Below are positions 6,326-8,043 of a stretch of DNA of 8,043 nt, piece by piece. The notes under the pieces are model-generated. The model saw only the letters and a list, made by a program, of their open reading frames with translations, was not told the origin of the DNA and did no database searches. Location: the NCBI GenBank assembly GCA_022843085.1, contig JALHOI010000024.1:6363-14405 (forward strand). The letters are read 5' to 3'. The stretch's first letter is position 1. The number at the start of each line of letters is the position of its first letter. The position numbers were made by a program, and so were the translations under genes. This stretch comes from Pseudobdellovibrionaceae bacterium (GTDB lineage: Bacteria; Bdellovibrionota; Bdellovibrionia; Bdellovibrionales; JAMPXM01).

Positions 6326-6358
6326 GATTTTCCGAGGATAATAAATAACCTCGAAATC
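6326..6358. repeat. bulged inverted repeat downstream of the GNAT gene
   Basis: GATTT plus CGAGG (6326-6337, with a 2-base TC bulge) pairs with CCTCGAAATC (6349-6358). This gives 10 bp around an 11-base A+T-rich loop. It lies about 65 bases past the GNAT stop on the minus strand. It could serve as a 3' end structure, though no T-run follows on that strand. Confidence 0.4.
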
Positions 6359-6423
6359 TATCTTTCGTATGTTGCGCTGATTGGCCGTGGCTTTGTGGGT
6401 CTAGAATGATTCGGTCTTCGGCC

Positions 6424-7020
6424 TTACATCCTTCTTTTTGAAACTAGACCTTTCGTGTTGAACTTACGTCCAACGTCTTCACACGTCAGCGTGTAAATGA
6501 CGAGATCAATCCACGTATCGCGAAGAAACAAAGCTCGCTTTTTGACTCCCTCACGGCGCATTTTTAGAGACTTTGCGAGCCTCAATGATCGCGTGTTGTT
6601 CGGCTCGATTCCGGCCTCGATTCGATGCAGTTTCAAATCGCAAAACCCAATATCGATGATCGCCTTGACGGCTTCCTTCGCGTATCCTTGACCCCAATGG
6701 CCGTTGAAAATTCTGTATCCAAGAAAGCAAGTTTGAGAAATTGCTCTTGAAACTTCCATCAATGAAACGCCGCCGATGAGCTCACCGCTTTTGTTGAATA
6801 CGGCCAAATCGTAAAAAAAGTCTCGCTTCCGTTTTTCCGCTTGTGCGCCGAGAATCCGTTTGAAGTCAGACCGTTTCAGTTCATGCGGCGAACGAGGGCC
6901 TAAGTCCCAAGTATTTTGTGGCTTGCTCATGCCGAGGTTGGCCTTCTTCCAAGCTTCGTAGTCTTTGATTTCGAGAGGGCGGATGACGAGACGCCTTGTT
7001 TTTCTTACGAGTTGTTTCAT
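6424..7020 (-). CDS. GNAT family N-acetyltransferase (RimJ/RimL-like)
   Basis: This 198-aa cytosolic enzyme is expected to move an acetyl group from acetyl-CoA to an amine; RimJ/RimL relatives acetylate N-termini of ribosomal proteins, others small molecules. It opens with TRRLVIRPLEIKDYEAW, standard for this branch. The acetyl-CoA pyrophosphate-binding loop is GHWGQGYAKEAVKAIIDIGF (107-126). After it comes LHRIEAGIEPNNTRSLRLAK (131-150), with the conserved Asn-Thr-Arg-Ser. Strand WIDLVIYTL closes the domain, followed by a basic tail ending KRRM. The ATG at 7020 is preferred because homology starts right after it; in-frame TTG 7080 and ATG 7056 would add 20 or 12 residues unlike the family, and none of the three has a clear SD. 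The substrate is unknown. Confidence 0.9.
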   Translation of the reverse strand: MKQLVRKTRRLVIRPLEIKDYEAWKKANLGMSKPQNTWDLGPRSPHELKRSDFKRILGAQAEKRKRDFFYDLAVFNKSGELIGGVSLMEVSRAISQTCFLGYRIFNGHWGQGYAKEAVKAIIDIGFCDLKLHRIEAGIEPNNTRSLRLAKSLKMRREGVKKRALFLRDTWIDLVIYTLTCEDVGRKFNTKGLVSKRRM

Positions 7021-7104
7021 GAGGGCCGTCTTACCACTTAAACACTTCGGCGTCATAGAACGGCTTGGCACGGATACCAATGGGTTTTGTTTGTAGGATG
7101 GTAA

Positions 7105-7135
7105 GTTCGCTGAAGATCCTAGCGAACATTCAGCG
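7105..7135. repeat. overlapping alternative hairpins upstream of the GNAT gene
   Basis: GTTCGCT (7105-7111) pairs perfectly with AGCGAAC (7121-7127). CGCTGAA (7108-7114), which overlaps the first arm, pairs perfectly with TTCAGCG (7129-7135). The two 7-bp stems cannot form together. The site lies in the 241-base gap between the TPR-like and GNAT genes, about 85-115 bases before the GNAT start on the minus strand, so an attenuator-like role is conceivable but unproven. Confidence 0.35.
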
Positions 7136-7261
7136 GTTCAATCGATTCAGGGCCGATGGCGGCACGGGTGCACATCTAGGGAAGTCGTCCGATACCTTAG
7201 CGAAAAGGGTAGAGGTCACGGGTCGGTCGAGATTGGGGATATGAAGTCGTAAAAAGTATTA

Positions 7262-8005
7262 TCAAACGCTCGTTTGCTTAAGCTGCGAGTGAACATAGCG
7301 AAGCTGATCTAAACCGATTTCAGCATCTGCTTTTGCGTCCTCCGATACACTCTTCATTTCTTCCAAGCTTGTGATCACTTGATCGAAGATTTTTTTGCCC
7401 TCGGGTCTGCTGGCCGCTATCTGGGCAAGCGCAAGATACCCGTAGGCGATCAGGACGTAAAAGGGAGCCTCCTTCGTTATGTTGGTTGACTGATTGGCTG
7501 TTCCCGCTGCTTCGATAGCCGATTTGAGGCTCAGATTGAAGTTTTCTTCGGCGGATTTATAATCGTTTAGAAAGAATAAATGAGCGCCTTTCGCCCAGTA
7601 GGCCATTGAAAATGGGATAGGGCCTTTGTTGAGCTGACGTCTAAACTCGAGCGCACGCTCGGCGTATTGGAGTCCTTTTATAAAATGCTCAGGACTTCGC
7701 TGAAAGCCATCATTCCAGCAACCTGCGAGATTTGCGGACATGTTATAACAGATAATATTAGCTTCATCTGTTTCGCTAATCTGTAGAGCTGTTTCAATCG
7801 CGAGGTCGCCCAATCGAATAATGGGTTGAAGACTTTTGTTTGCCCAATCTCGAAACATCAGTCCGCGCACCGTAAACCGCAGAAGTGCGATCTGCTCTTT
7901 TTTGTCTTCTCGCGCGAAGATTTCTTCTTCGATTTCTTTATATTTTCCTGCTTCCGCAAATTCTTTGAACTTTGGCCAAAAAGATTCGTGTCGGTATTCT
8001 GCCAT
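7262..8005 (-). CDS. alpha-helical TPR-like protein, function unknown
   Basis: This 247-aa soluble protein has no signal peptide or membrane segment. It is almost wholly helical. One stretch fits a tetratricopeptide unit (about 135-166: AYWAKGAHLFFLNDYKSAEE, then NFNLSLKSAIEA), with weaker helix pairs around 64-96, 107-124 and 183-219. TPR arrays act as protein-binding scaffolds. I do not recognise the specific family. Two starts are possible: ATG 8017 (251 aa, GGGA about 8 bases upstream) and ATG 8005, preceded at 5 bases by GGGAG (8011-8015); the latter is preferred for its better SD. The stop codon lies in a small inverted repeat (7263-7276). The next gene on the strand, GNAT, is 241 bases away, so they need not share a transcript. 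The upstream neighbour is outside the window. Confidence 0.82.
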   Translation of the reverse strand: MAEYRHESFWPKFKEFAEAGKYKEIEEEIFAREDKKEQIALLRFTVRGLMFRDWANKSLQPIIRLGDLAIETALQISETDEANIICYNMSANLAGCWNDGFQRSPEHFIKGLQYAERALEFRRQLNKGPIPFSMAYWAKGAHLFFLNDYKSAEENFNLSLKSAIEAAGTANQSTNITKEAPFYVLIAYGYLALAQIAASRPEGKKIFDQVITSLEEMKSVSEDAKADAEIGLDQLRYVHSQLKQTSV

Positions 8006-8043
8006 AGTGTCTCCCATTCATTTGTCCCGTTCGTATCGAAACT

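Larger units (their letters stand above)
6049..6423. other. intergenic stretch with two inverted repeats
   Basis: No protein-coding frame of note is seen beyond the candidate micro-ORF ending at 6048. The interval lies downstream of the GNAT gene and upstream of the FN3-like gene on the minus strand. It contains two dyads, described separately at 6264-6310 and 6326-6358. Just to its left a minus-strand TTGACA (6027-6032) could be a -35 box for the FN3-like gene, but no good -10 follows at normal spacing. Confidence 0.5.

Noticed and set aside
7262..7276. Inverted repeat CAAACG/CGTTTG at the end of the TPR-like gene as a terminator
   Set aside because: The stem is A+T-rich with only a 2-base loop (or 5 bp with 4), contains the stop codon, and the T-run comes about 7 bases later; too weak to call.

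Overview
The window looks like an ordinary chromosomal stretch of a Gram-negative bacterium with roughly balanced base composition. Genes are short, lie on both strands, and sit in small groups. Several products carry export signals: a polysaccharide deacetylase with a secreted companion, a fibronectin-III-like secreted protein, and a small cysteine-containing secreted protein. This mix, and the use of TTG starts, would fit a Bdellovibrio-like or other deltaproteobacterial-type lineage. That placement is a weak inference: there is no rRNA or tRNA here, and no marker able to fix the taxon.

Layout from left to right. The window opens inside the 3' part of a lon protease gene (+, stop at 825). 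It converges on a small secreted protein gene (-, 876-1205). Then comes about 370 bases without a confident gene (1206-1579). Next is a minus-strand pair, transcribed right to left: a VOC/glyoxalase-fold protein (1953-2303), then a broken TrmO-like tRNA methyltransferase gene (1580-1919). The middle of the TrmO-like gene is missing and its C-terminal part lies in another frame. A plus-strand group follows: an unrecognised 152-aa protein (2477-2935), a secreted NodB-type polysaccharide deacetylase (3023-3928), and a secreted protein overlapping it by ATGA (3925-4626). This group converges on a minus-strand secreted FN3-like protein (4783-5934). The 5935-6423 interval holds a candidate 37-aa membrane peptide gene and two imperfect inverted repeats. 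A GNAT acetyltransferase (-, 6424-7020) and an alpha-helical TPR-like protein (-, 7262-8005) close the window.

How the genes work together. The deacetylase and the protein after it are very likely co-transcribed and translationally coupled, which suggests envelope or cell-wall glycan modification. The VOC gene and the broken trmO-like gene form a second short transcription unit. The other genes look like separate functions.

I see no phage, insertion sequence, CRISPR array, toxin-antitoxin pair or recognisable defence system, and no clear candidate for a new multi-gene system. The observations most worth a second look are the internally deleted trmO-like gene, the pair of abutting divergent TTG starts at 5932-5937 with a repeat-built hydrophobic micro-ORF, and the deacetylase/companion pair.
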